From: Basidiobolus meristosporus CBS 931.73
Lineage: Eukaryota; Basidiobolomycota; Basidiobolomycetes; Basidiobolales; Basidiobolaceae
Length of the DNA: 64,000 nt
Direction of reading: 5' to 3'
Assembly (NCBI GenBank): GCA_002104905.1
Contig: MCFE01000008.1
Span: 186,001 to 250,000, forward strand
Positions 22,437 through 33,725 of the stretch are shown here, piece by piece. The first letter of the stretch is position 1. Every line of letters starts with the position of its first letter. A program made the position numbers and the translations under genes. Under the pieces are notes generated by a model. The model did not search any database, was not told the origin of the DNA, and was given only the letters and a program-made list of their open reading frames with translations.

Positions 22437-24846
22437 TTAAACAGCTTCGCTGATAATAGAGAACGCTCTCTTATAGATTTCGAGCATGGTCTTGCACTTC
22501 TCCCTCTCAGCCACAATATTCTCGTCCTCCTGTAGAAGCTCCTCGAAAGCTTCCTGTTTGTAAAGCTCGGAGACAAGGCGGTTTTGAATGTTTTCGCGGA
22601 TATTGTTGATCAACAGGTGCATCACGGTTTTCGGGACAAGGTCTTGAATGGATTTACGAACAATGTTGAAGTAGGAGGTAATGAGTGATCTGATCAACTG
22701 AGTCTCCATCTCTTCCCTTTCCGAGAGCTGGTTTCCTTCGTCCGAATCCGAACCGGCCGCTGTAGATTTTTCAGAGGCTTGTCGGTTCTTGCTTTCAATC
22801 ACCCTATCAGGCATCACCATATCTTTCACGAAGGTCTTTTGAGATTCCGAGTCCGACTTCTCGTTCTTGTTACCGAAGAAGTAATTCATGAACCTATCGT
22901 CGTTGGCGGCAGCAGCGTCGTCTTGGTCGTCCTGGACGGAGTTGATTACGGCTGGGAGCTGAGAGGGATTGACCTGGGTAACGATTAGTATTAGGGGGAG
23001 GGAACCAGTCGAACGAGTGGCCATAGAACTTACTCGCTTAAGCTTCTCTTGCTCTCTTCTCTTCTTGTGAATCTTCTTCTCCAATGCTGCGATGGCTCCG
23101 CTTCCGCCAATGAAGTCAGGATGGTTGGTATTGATGTAGGCCATTTCGATGCTGATCAAGCTTTCGATGTAATTGGAGGTTGGGCTCAACCTTTCCCGCA
23201 AGAGATCGGAGACAACCTCGATGATCTTGGCATAGAGCTTGGGGTATTTCTTGAGCTCCAAGCTGCTTGAATTGTGGCAGATCTTGATCAGTTCTTCGTA
23301 GGCAAGCTCCACACAGCGCAAACTGGGGGGCTCCAGACGCTTGATTTGGGGTTTAACCAAAAGCTCAAAGGCAATCTCTGGGACAAACAACGAGGGGCGT
23401 GGCCCGGTGGAGTTTCTAATTGCGGTACGAATGTCCTGCAAGGTCAGATTGCCGCCAGGGCTAATGGAGTCTAGGGCATTTCCAAAGATGTTGTTGAAGA
23501 TATAATAGATCCGGGCGCCGCCAGACAACTCTGCGGTGGAGAAATCGGACGAGGTGCCGTCGATCGAAGAGATGAAGCTATTGGCGAACTTGGTGAGTAG
23601 TCGGAGAATGAGAGTGCCCTTGTTCGCTTCCTGTGATAGGGAAACATCGCCGAACGAATTGAGCTCTAGTTGAGTTTGTCCGATGAGCGCATTTAGCTTG
23701 GCCTTCATATCAGGAAGCTTTTCACGGATGTGTTTTACTAAAACATTGTTGAGCGTCTTGCCAAGGTAGCCAGTGCCACATTTATCAGCAATACTCTTGT
23801 AGGCGGGGTGGGATTTGAAGAACTCCGCCTCCCTTTCCAAAGCCTTGGAAATAGGCACATTGGCTACGTTGTCTTGTTGGCTTCTATTCACCACTCCGAT
23901 GAAGCCCAGTTTAAGGTGAATTATGCGGCCAGTTAAGATATCCAGTGCATTGGTTCCGGCATCCATCAGGTCGATCTTGGTAATAACCCCAATGGTTCTC
24001 TTGCCTAGATACAAGATATCAGCACTCAGGTTAACCCACTGCAAACCATATCTCAGTCTTACCGTCAGGATCGACCTCTCTAGCCACCTTTAAGCTCTCC
24101 GAATTGACGATATCGACATTGGCCGGGCTGACAGCAAGAATGATACTACATTGCCATGTCACGCAGGTGAGTATTGATCACAAAAACTGGCTGATAAGCT
24201 AAGTACCTGTTTGGCTTGTTTATGTAGTCGAAGATCAAATGCCTGGTCTGTTTTTCAATATCCGACGGCTGGTCTCCAATAGGAATCTAGTTTACCAAGA
24301 AATCAGTTAGGCTTCCGCGGGCTGAGGCGAAACCTCCTTGCGGGAAACTTACTTTAGTCAAGCCGGGCAAATCGACCAAAGTCAGGTTCAGGACGTCGGG
24401 AGAGTGGATTTTAAGGTGAATAGGTACTCGGGAGATGCCCTTGTTAGCGCCTGCGAGACGAGAGGTTTCTTTCTCAATCTCCGCGCGCACCTCATTCAGA
24501 TCAAAAAACTTCTTGTCTGCAACGTGCAGAAACTCGGCGTATTCTGCAACCTCGGAGCTCTCGTTCTTGGGAACATTCACCAATTGGAGTACGAGAGGGC
24601 GACGAGTCACAATTCCACTTCCTCTGGGGAGGAAGTCTCGACCAACAATGTTTTCAAGAACGGAGGATTTGCCAGAAGATTGCGAGCTGTTATGTGAATA
24701 GAAAGTTACCAAAGGGTTCGCAGGGGATTGACCGGACCAATTTCAACCTACCCAACAACCACAATCTGGGGAAGGTCTATCTGATCGTTCCCGACAGTGT
24801 TGAACACATCTTGAAGTTTGTTTACCAATGGAATGAGGTCGTTCAT
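22437..24846 (-). CDS. DNM1: Dynamin-related GTPase, Dnm1/Drp1 type
   Basis: Dynamin-family GTPase that assembles on membranes and drives mitochondrial and peroxisomal fission. The first exon (ATG at 24846) encodes [15 protein letters not shown] and joins to the G1 region [19 protein letters not shown], then [17 protein letters not shown] (G3) and [14 protein letters not shown]4 is [10 protein letters not shown], followed by [13 protein letters not shown]. The middle/stalk region and a variable acidic insert (around 22740-22960) precede the GTPase effector domain ([36 protein letters not shown]). The effector domain matches the Dnm1 pattern better than Vps1, and PH and proline-rich domains are absent. 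A 60-base GTAAGT...CAG intron at 22974-23033 has a length divisible by three and no stop, so it can be read through. Stop at 22437-22439. Confidence 0.93.
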
Positions 24847-25238
24847 CGTATTGAAAGGAGGCACTGCTAGTTCTCGTCTGAACCTACTTCGGTAAATAGC
24901 AACCTCACAAATGCAAAACTTCTAAAGGATCCCCAAAAACCTAGTCTAAAAGCAATCTGTGCATTAGATAGATCTGAGTAAAATAACCCCAACAAGTCTA
25001 TCGTTGCCACCTCAGGATCAGAAAATTTTCTGGAAATGGAAGATTTACAAAATTGGAAACTGCCTCTCCTGTTGCTAAATTTGTTGAACTATTTGATAAT
25101 TTGGGTGCTTAATTCTGCATGAGTGTGGATGCGTTTATTATGATAGGGTTAGTCACTGAGATAGCTATTAATAGGTGGGTGATGTTGGATGTTCGTTGTG
25201 GCGGCTGCGAGGAAGGCGGCTAAGCGCAGGAGAGGGTG
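24847..25238. other. Intergenic between DNM1 and the sorting nexin gene
   Basis: A 392-base gap with the DNM1 upstream region and the 3' flank of the sorting nexin gene, both minus strand. Nothing else recognised. Confidence 0.5.
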
Positions 25239-27096
25239 TCAACCATTTAATGGATCGTAGTTTTCCGAGACCAGGCCAAGGCCGAAGGGCTGGGAAACAG
25301 CTGGATGAGGTTGCTCATCGTGCTCTTCGTTCTCAAGACCCTCGCTCTCGAACGCATCATCATCGCTATCCATGTCACTCAAGCCGAAGTTTGCCCCGCT
25401 GTGGATTGGCCTACTCGTTACCGGGACGTTGGTCAGGCTAGGGCTTTTCCGTGCGAAATTCGACTCGGTAAGGTTCCCTCGAAATCCGTCGAGTGTTTTC
25501 TTGAGTAAAGAGAATTTCTCCTTTTCAAAATGTATCTGGATCTCTACAAACTCGTTGAGAGCCTTTCGAAAGTCCTTCGCCTTTTCCCTCTCGAACCTGA
25601 CCAGCTCTTGAGTGAGATTCTTCTGGCACGAGCCAAATACTTTTTTCTCAGCCTCCACGTTTTCTGTTGCCTGGCAGAAAATGCAGATTAGTGCCGAACT
25701 TTTCCCAACGATCGTGTGGCGAGTGATTTACTTTGGTTTCTTCGGCAATTGCTGCTTGGATTTCCGGGGTAGTTTCACTCATTTTAAGCTTGAGTTTCTC
25801 CGTTTTATCCCTTCTCTTGTTCCGCTTTTTTACAAGCCTCACATATTCTGCCAATTTCTCCGTTCGGTTGTTCATCACATGCTACCAAGAGAGTCACAAC
25901 ACGGTTCGACTGCTGTGAGAGGAGAGGAGTGATCACTTACCTTGATAGACTCTAGCATATCCTTATATTCTAAAAATACATCGCCAAAGCGGAATATTTC
26001 GGCCTTGCCCTATTATTGCGAGCATAGTAGCAAAATGAGCGTTTGTGCGGTGATAAGACTCGTGTCAGATCGAAAGACAAACCTGTCGACGATTAATGTA
26101 CTGTAAATCATCAAGCATAATGGCAAATTGCTGCATTTCCGCATCAAATCGTTTGTGCCTTTCTCGATTGTCAATCTTGGTCCCAGGTCCCATTCTATAT
26201 TTGCTGTGTAGTGAGTCGATTGCTATGTCGCCGAACTGGCTAAGAACGTTTCCTAAAGCTAGAATCGCAGGGACACTTGAGTAATTAGCAACGACGAGAG
26301 TTCTTGTATGAGTAAGTAAACACCTTCACGCTGCTCCACGACCGCATTGATCCCCTCTACAACCAGACTAAAATGGTTCTCCAACATTAAAATGTACATT
26401 TGCCGCCTTTGGAATTCTTCCTGTTCATTCTGCAATAAAAGACGGGATTTTAACGTTTACTCCAGATGCTATAGGCAGTAAACAAGACTACTTCTTCAAC
26501 TGCTTCACTAGGTCTAAATATTCTGAATCCCCGCTCGTAATTAGGCTTCATTATTTGGTTCAGGAAACCAAAACCCAGAGTTCCTCGACGGGTGTCTATC
26601 ACATCAAGATGCGTCTGCAAACATAAGTGAAGGTTAGAAATGAGTGCTGGATTGAATTCTGGAGTGCAAAAAAGTTGAAGAAATCACCATCTCGTTTGAA
26701 AGGAAATACTGCATATCAGGATGGTCTACAATCTCCGGGCGTGACGCTAATTTACACAAGAAACGCTCTACTTGCAGCCTTTTGTTTTCCACATGATCGA
26801 GGTCGTTTATCAACGCTTGATTAGGAGCATCTGGTAGGGGAGGGAGAATCATATTTGGAAAAGCTGTGCACAGCTTTGAGTGAAGCCACTGTATTTGTTG
26901 GAAATTCCTAAAAACGGTGTTTGTCGAAGTCGGTTCGTCGTCAATTGTTTCCTAGAACACGGTTAATCTCGACCCCAACTGAGACAACAATCATGCCAGC
27001 AAACAAGCCAAGTCGTACCTGATAGGATACCGCTATCTTGAAGGTGATGATTCCTGAAGCAGAAGCTGCCTCGGGAATGGTTACTGATAAATGCAT
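25239..27096 (-). CDS. PX-BAR sorting nexin
   Basis: Membrane-remodelling sorting nexin: the PX domain binds phosphoinositide and the coiled-coil BAR domain senses curvature in endosome-to-Golgi traffic. My model starts MHLSVTIPEAASASGIITF (ATG at 27096) and continues into a PX domain: VFRNFQQIQWLHSKL, then FPNMILPPLPDAP, the usual PX proline motif, and ERFLCKLASRPEIVDHPDMQ. The remaining exons encode long helical stretches (HFSLVVEGINAVVEQREGV, RFGDVFLEYKDMLESI, YVRLVKKRNKRRDKTEKLK, ELVRFEREKAKDFRKALNEF) consistent with a BAR domain. The tail is acidic (DMDSDDDAFESEGLENEEHD) and ends DPLNG. I cannot fix the subfamily (Snx4, Mvp1/Snx8 and Snx7/30-like remain possible). It is divergent from STT3 across 686 bases. 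Confidence 0.85.
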
Positions 27097-27782
27097 TGTT
27101 TGGCTGTATGCTGTTTGCACTGAACTTCACTTTAAAGCTTGAGAGTCATAAACACAGGGCAGCCACAAACTCGACACTTTGAATTGTTGAAATCCAGGGA
27201 TTATCTTTGAGAGTTGATAAGGCCACTATGCTCTAGTCGCTTTTAGAAAAAGCCCAAAAGCTCAAATGCCCAGTCAGGTCGAAAATGCCAGATGTTCACC
27301 CCGATATTAGGACTGGGCATGTTTTCTACGTGACCAGATCAACCAGAATTCAACTTCATGCTATCTAATACATCATACTGGATTCAAACATTTGAGAACT
27401 AGCAATTCCACTTCATGCCATCAGAATCGTAATATGGTGGCACCTCTGTTTTTGGTAACTATGCTGTCTCTGAAATATCGACCAATCGCCTCGGATTTTG
27501 TAATAATATAGGAATATGCTGGTCAATCAAGGGAATCACGTATCCAACGTTCACTGGTTATCAAGTTCACATTTGGTTTTCTTTGATTACACTAGCGAGT
27601 GTTCGAAGAGTGGCCAAAGCAAGTTAGGTCAGTTGGTCTTGTTCAAAGCACGAAGCGTTTCCTGCCAAAACAGATTCTCTTTGCCGGGATTCCTGTTTCT
27701 ACCTGATACCGCTACTCACTCACTTTTCAGAAGTCTTTAGATACTACTGGGGCTCAAGTATTAGCTCAGTCCAAAAGCAACG
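27097..27782. promoter_or_regulatory. Divergent upstream region of sorting nexin and STT3
   Basis: 686 bases between two divergent start codons, so both promoters lie here. A 74-codon open frame (27516-27740) has no recognised feature and probably belongs to the STT3 leader. No defined element was recognised. Confidence 0.4.
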
Positions 27783-29981
27783 ATGTTTGGCCTATCTACC
27801 AAATCCGAGGCCTCTCTGTTGAAGGTCATCATTTTATCCCTTATCGCGGTTGTGGCTATATCCTCCCGCCTTTTCTCAGTTATTCGATTTGAATCGGTCA
27901 TTCATGAGTTTGATCCTTGGTTCAACTACCGCACCACTCAACATCTCGTTAAAAATGGCTTTTACGAGTTTTTGAACTGGTTCGATGAGCGCTCTTGGTA
28001 TCCACTGGGGAGAGTTGTGGGTGGTACCGTTTACCCAGGGATCATGCTTACCGCCGGGATCATATACAAAGTATTGCACTTCTTCAACTTCACCGTAGAC
28101 ATCCGAAATGTCTGTGTCTTCCTCGCCCCCGTGTTCTCCGCTCTGACCTCTTACTCCGTCTACCTCTTGACCAAAGAAATCAAAGACTCCTCAGCCGGAC
28201 TTTTGGCCGCCGCCTTCATCGCAGTTGCCCCCGGATATATTTCTCGTTCAGTAGCTGGTTCCTATGACAACGAAGGCATCGCCATTTTCCTGTTGATGTT
28301 CACATATTACTTGTGGTTGAAATCCGTCAAGCTGGGCTCCGCTCTGTACGGAGTGCTGACTGCCTTGTTCTACTTCTATATGGTGTCAGCCTGGGGTGGA
28401 TATGTTTTCATCATCAATTTGATTCCTCTCCACGCCTTTTGCTTGATCTTGATGGGTAGATTCTCGTCCCGCTTGTACGTCGCCTACTCGACATTCTACA
28501 CCATTGGTACGTTGGCATCCATGCAGGTTCCTTTTGTCGGTTTCCAACCTACCAGAACAAGCGAGCACATGGCTGCCTTTGGCGTGTTTGGCCTTGTCCA
28601 GATTGTTGCCTTTGTGAGCTTCGTCAAGAGCCAATTGCCAACCAAGCAATTCCAAACCCTTCTTACTTTCTCGGTGATTGGCCTCTCCATTATTGGATTT
28701 GCTGCCATTGTGGGGTTGACGATGGCCGGTTACATCGCTCCATGGACCGGTCGTTTCTATTCCCTTTGGGATACCGGGTACGCCAAGAAGTACATCCCTA
28801 TCATTGCTTCCGTGTCGGAACATCAACCTACCCCATGGCCCTCGTTCTTCTTCGACCTCCAAATGCTTGTGGTCTTCTTCCCCGCCGGAATCTATTTGTG
28901 TTTCAAGGAGTTGAAGGATGAGCACGTGTTTGTTATCCTGTACAGTATCACTGCCTCCTATTTCGCTGGGGTCATGGTCCGTCTGATGCTTACACTCACG
29001 CCTATTGTTTGCGTCACCGCTGGTGTTGCCATTTCAAAGCTTTTGGATACATACCTCAAGGAGACGACAGACGCCACTGTTGAAGTTCCCTCCAGCACCA
29101 AAACATCCACCAGCAAAGCCGATAGCAAACCAGAGACGAAGAGCGCAGAGATTCCAGTGGGCATCAAGAGTTTCGGACCCAAGCTTGTGGTGACCGCCGT
29201 ATTGTTCATATTCCTTGGCCTCTTCATGATCCATTGTACTTGGGTTACATCCAATGCCTACTCCTCGCCCTCTATCGTACTGGCCTCCCGTCAAGCGGAT
29301 GGATCCCAGTATATCATCGATGATTTCAGAGAGGCATACTACTGGCTTCGTAAAAACACCGACGACGACGCCAAGATCCTGTGTTGGTGGGACTACGGCT
29401 ACCAGATCGCTGGTATGGCCAACCGCACTGTTCTAGTCGATAACAACACCTGGAACAACACACATATTGCGACTGTCGGTAAGGCGTTGGCATCTTCGGA
29501 AGATGATGCTTATGAAATCATGCGTCGTCATGATGTCTCCCATGTGCTCGTCATCTTTGGCGGTGTCATTGGGTACTCTGGCGACGATATCAACAAATTC
29601 CTGTGGATGATCCGTATCGCTGAGGGAGTCTACCAAGACGGAGTCAAGGAAGAAGATTTCTTCTCCCATGGTGACTACCGTGTTGACGCCGGCGCCACCC
29701 CCGCCATGAAGAACTCGTTGATGTACAAGTTGTCGTACTATCGTTTCGCAGAGCTCTTCGGCGGGCAAGCGTACGATCGCGTCCGTAACGCACAGATTCC
29801 AAATGTACCCATCAAACTCCACACCATGGACGAGGCGTTCACCTCGGAAAATTGGATTGTTCGTATCTACAAGGTCAAGGATATCGACAACCTCGGAAGA
29901 TCCCTCAGCGACGCTGCAGCCTTCGACTCTGGCAAGATGACCAAGAAATCACTCAGAAAGCCACTTAGCAGTCGTTACTAG
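27783..29981 (+). CDS. STT3: Oligosaccharyltransferase catalytic subunit STT3
   Basis: Multi-pass ER membrane enzyme that transfers the lipid-linked oligosaccharide to Asn in N-X-S/T sequons. A single uninterrupted exon encodes 732 residues, near the eukaryotic norm (about 715-720). Catalytic and donor-binding motifs are visible: [12 protein letters not shown] (first acidic motif, about residue 40), [15 protein letters not shown] (second acidic motif), [10 protein letters not shown] (the SVSE loop), [15 protein letters not shown] (acceptor-binding WWDYG) followed by [15 protein letters not shown], and the helix [18 protein letters not shown] that matches the DK/MI region. The N-terminal half is strongly hydrophobic with about a dozen predicted membrane spans. 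A Ser/Thr/Lys-rich loop near residues 420-465 precedes the last span. It is intronless in a region where most genes carry many introns. Confidence 0.97.
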   Translation: MFGLSTKSEASLLKVIILSLIAVVAISSRLFSVIRFESVIHEFDPWFNYRTTQHLVKNGFYEFLNWFDERSWYPLGRVVGGTVYPGIMLTAGIIYKVLHFFNFTVDIRNVCVFLAPVFSALTSYSVYLLTKEIKDSSAGLLAAAFIAVAPGYISRSVAGSYDNEGIAIFLLMFTYYLWLKSVKLGSALYGVLTALFYFYMVSAWGGYVFIINLIPLHAFCLILMGRFSSRLYVAYSTFYTIGTLASMQVPFVGFQPTRTSEHMAAFGVFGLVQIVAFVSFVKSQLPTKQFQTLLTFSVIGLSIIGFAAIVGLTMAGYIAPWTGRFYSLWDTGYAKKYIPIIASVSEHQPTPWPSFFFDLQMLVVFFPAGIYLCFKELKDEHVFVILYSITASYFAGVMVRLMLTLTPIVCVTAGVAISKLLDTYLKETTDATVEVPSSTKTSTSKADSKPETKSAEIPVGIKSFGPKLVVTAVLFIFLGLFMIHCTWVTSNAYSSPSIVLASRQADGSQYIIDDFREAYYWLRKNTDDDAKILCWWDYGYQIAGMANRTVLVDNNTWNNTHIATVGKALASSEDDAYEIMRRHDVSHVLVIFGGVIGYSGDDINKFLWMIRIAEGVYQDGVKEEDFFSHGDYRVDAGATPAMKNSLMYKLSYYRFAELFGGQAYDRVRNAQIPNVPIKLHTMDEAFTSENWIVRIYKVKDIDNLGRSLSDAAAFDSGKMTKKSLRKPLSSRY

Positions 29982-30261
29982 CCAACTTGCATTGGATCCC
30001 TAGTCCTAACCGTTTTCCTTTTTCACTCCTGGAGAAAAGTAGTCGATCTCAATATTCGAGAGAATCATTTTTTCAATTCAATAAATTACCGTCAATACGA
30101 ATGGTGGCCATGATGTATCGATTGTTCTGGTTCATTAACGTGGTCACACCTAGGTTCGACTATTAATCATTTTTAGGGCCACTTGTGTCGTATCTACTTT
30201 TCCTTCCACCAGATTTTCTACTTTCGGCCTGAACCATAAGCTAGCTCTTGTGGAGAATAAG

Positions 30262-32493
30262 ATGAGTGAACCTTATGAAGACGGCGAGATAGTAACATAT
30301 GAAGATACGCCATTTGCCGAGTATTTAGCTTGTAATTACTTCAAATATTTGTGTGCAGTCTCAGTTAAGAAAGTGGCTAAAAAGGGGTTTCTCTTTCGCT
30401 TTATGAATTACAGCCATCGAATGTAAAGAAGAGGTGGTTCGCGTGACAGATTTGCCTGATAAACAAGCATATTTAAGCGAGCTGATGGAATTGACCAGCT
30501 CGTGGTTGGTTCAAAAATGGAGTGATTTTGCTGTCAGTCAACCTTCTTTCAACTCAAGAGTATAGGTCCAAATACTTAACATTTGTGCATCTTCTGAGTA
30601 GGAATTCACCTCGGTTTCGTTGACGCCTGATCAATTCGCTCGTTTTGACGAGGAATTAAGCCACTTGGTCAAAGCCTCATACCTTCTTGCTGATTCTCCA
30701 TTGATCCACTACTACCCTTTACAAAAAAACGCTCGAGATAGTGTTCAAGGTCCAACTTCACAAACGAAGTCTAAGATGGCAGGAATCTCCGTGCTCTCCA
30801 TAGTTGGAACTTCGTTACTGGTACCGAAAACTCGTTCCTGGTTGAACCTAATACTTCGTGAGAAGTTTCACATCTGGAGTAAGCCCAGTAGAAAATCACC
30901 TTGGTTATGGCTCGGCCTAGTCTCTGGGTCGTTAACAGGTGTTGGGGTAACATCAGTTTTGCTCAAACGACAGGTATGTTTACACAGATTGATCAAGCCG
31001 TAAAGATTTCTGGACGAACCCTCCTCAACAGGCCACGAAGCGAGTGCTTGCAACCCAGAAGGAGATCCTTGAGGTGTTGGAGCGATTAATCTTCGCCAGC
31101 CAAAGCATCGATATTCGTATTCACAAGTCAATGAAAATGGTTCAGGAGATTGAATTAGTCTCTAGAGGCTATAGACTGTATCCTTTTCGTATCTTCAGCG
31201 TGCTATCAAGAGAAAATCAATAGGTCATCCTTAACTGAGGGCCAAGCTCAACCATCCTGCCACCAATATCGCGTATTGAGCAGAACTCCTCGACGCATCG
31301 GTGTTTAAATTTCCGACGTGCGCTCAATGAGATCATCAAGGATGGAGTCGAAGTGTATCGAATGTTCACGAGCCTTGTTCTAAAGAACACCAAGTCACCG
31401 GTGTACGAGCTGGCAAATAACTCCAATGCGGCCTTGGAGACTGATGAGCTAACACTCAGCTCCATCAAGCGGAGGTTTCAAATGTTCCACGAGATGCGAC
31501 GCTTCGCTTTCATCGAGCTTCTCAAGGTAGAGAATCACCTGCATCCATACGCATTTGTCGCCACATGGAAACCGCTGGTCAATGAACTGGAACACCTGAT
31601 TGAGACAACCAATCAGTTGACGCTGAGGTTGACGAACGCGCAAAATTTGGAGTTCAAAGTAGAGAATATTCCGATGATGGAGCCCACGCATACCAGCTCG
31701 AAAGGCACCTCCACACAGAGTAAGGGGTTACTTCAGGGCTTAGCATTGCTGGAGCAGAATATACGAGCGATTCAGGCAAAATTATATATTTGCAGTCAAG
31801 ATATCCGGGATTCCGGTGAAGGTAATGCAATGAGGGTCAAGTGTCCTTGTGTCTTACTGACCAATGACTTAGAGCTCAACAAGGATACTCTGGTGAAACA
31901 GTACCTCGCTGTCAAGCAAGACTTGAGTAATCTTACATATGAGTGGGAGCAGAGTTACGATAGGCTCATGAGAACCTTCGAGCCCCCAGCTTCAGGTAAG
32001 CCTTCATCACACCGGTTGAAAGCGCACTTGACTAAAGGCCACCAGACTCTAAGCCAACGCAGGTTATTACCCATCCTCTGCCCCAAGAGCCACCCGAAAG
32101 TTCCAGAATAATTGTGTGGGATTCTCCATCGGAAGAGCTTGAGGTGACCGAGAGGGTATTTGAGGCGGTGTCCGGGACCGCTGAGGATGCGAAATCAGTA
32201 GAAAAGGTAGGATGGTGTTTCTGGTGATGCAGATATGGGTATTAACAAGGTGCATTGCAGAAATTAACTCGTGCTGAGCGGATCCAGATACAAAAGGCGC
32301 GTAGAGAGGACGAGGTAAGATCAGTATCCACTTCGGTTCCACTTGTATGTGCTAACTTCAAATTCGACAGAAACAACTCAAAATGAAGCAGCGTGAGGTC
32401 TCCATGATGGTGGACGAATTAAAAGATGTCGTCAAAAGGCGTAAGCATGACAAAGGCCTAGACACCGCAGCGACTCCCACCAACACAGATTAG
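30262..32493 (+). CDS. Vezatin/Inp2-like myosin-binding membrane protein
   Basis: Starts MSEPYEDGEIVTYEDTPFAE and ends with TAG 32491-32493. A probable intron follows codon 24 (donor GTAATT); the next exon begins IECKEEVVRVTDLPDKQ. Central features are a hydrophobic pair (ISVLSIVGTSLLVP and WLWLGLVSGSLTGVGVTSVLL), then a helical block with IELVSRGYRL joined by an intron to STILPPISRIEQNSSTH and RRALNEIIKDGVEVYRMF. The RGYRL...PPISRIE pattern and a later VFEAVSG are what I associate with the vezatin / peroxisomal myosin-binding family (fungal Inp2, animal vezatin). By family knowledge it would link peroxisomes or another membrane to myosin V. The C-terminus is a charged coiled coil (KARREDEKQLKMKQREVSMM). 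Family assignment is from remembered motifs and needs a profile search. Confidence 0.68.
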
Positions 32494-32614
32494 CATTTTT
32501 GACAAGTGCCGTTCGTGGTCCTGAGAGTGACTGGCAACAAGAATAAATTGTACATTACAACTTCCATTAGAAAGTTCCAAAAGAGTGGAATGCCGTCTTT
32601 GATAGATGTTTATT

Positions 32615-33397
32615 TCAGATTTGAATCGACTTCAAGTAGCTCATGCGGTATGGGTTATCTTCGGCTGGACGGTTGATAGCAGTCCATTTTGGCTCCTCTT
32701 GGAACAAGCGCATGGCAACGATGAAATCCTTGGTGTCGGAGCAGAAGCGGTGATATATGCCGGCAGGCTAAGTTTGGAGGCAATTAGCTCTGGGTGGTAC
32801 CATTCCCGATTTTTAAGCTTGTGAAACAACATACCAAAACAATCATATCTCCAGCCTCCATTGCAATACGAATCCACTTGTCACTGGTGTCTACACCACG
32901 TTTAGTATCATTCTGTCGACTTTATACAAGGTAGTGATGCTTACCTCTGATATCAAAATACCCCGAGCCTTCGAGAATATAGCGAATCTCTTCATCCTCA
33001 TGAAGATGTCTGAGAAGAGTTACAAATATTAAACAAAGTCTGGTGACTGTCGCAGAAAGGAATCCACTCTTACTCTTCAAAGAACATCTTGATCTTCTCC
33101 TCATAATTTGGCAACTTGTCAGGAGAAATGGTTACCTTGAATTTGTAAGCCATTTGTGTTAGTTTCCCAAAGCAACCTCAAATCAACAATAAATATACTA
33201 CTTACCACGTCCCGATTCTTGTACTGTCTCTCTTCAGCAATCTTTTCAAGCTGTTGGCGACCTTCCTCTCCTGCTAGGCGCCAGTATAACACACCAGCTT
33301 CCTTGAGTGTTTCAAGAGATACAGGCTGGTTGGGATTGAGCTGGTGAGCTTCACGAGGATCTGCTTGGGAATTAGTGTCGTAGTAGTAGGCGTGCAT
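32615..33397 (-). CDS. ADI1: Acireductone dioxygenase (methionine salvage)
   Basis: Cupin enzyme that oxidises the acireductone intermediate of the methionine salvage pathway; the Fe form yields the methionine precursor. Minus-strand exons give [20 protein letters not shown], then [40 protein letters not shown], and [20 protein letters not shown] to the end [13 protein letters not shown]. Metal ligands are the two His and the Glu of HLHEDEE plus the His of YHRF, all retained. The length of about 180 residues is normal. Introns interrupt the metal-binding region. Stop TGA at 32615-32617; start ATG at 33397. Confidence 0.95.
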
Positions 33398-33725
33398 TAT
33401 TAGTGAGAAAGGCCGCTCAAAGAATTGGGAATATCAACCACCCATATATCCAGCACTGACAGAATCGAAATTTTCTTCAACTGCAACGAAGTAATAAATT
33501 TATTCCGTGGATCGGTTTAATGGTTGTCTCTGTATTTGGGAAATGGCTTCGTGTAGATGATTGGCAGGCAACATCGCGTGCTTCGGAACTGATCGAATGT
33601 TGGTTTATTTGGTTAGTGAATGAGTAGTGATTGTGAAGCGGTCTCGTTGGCAGTAGCCATAACGGTCTGAAACAGAAGGTCAGTGTGATGCAGTAACAAA
33701 AATGGGTTCTATCTCATCCTGGCGT
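33398..33725. other. Intergenic between ADI1 and COX15
   Basis: A 328-base gap between two minus-strand genes, covering the ADI1 upstream region and the COX15 3' flank. Nothing recognised. Confidence 0.5.
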
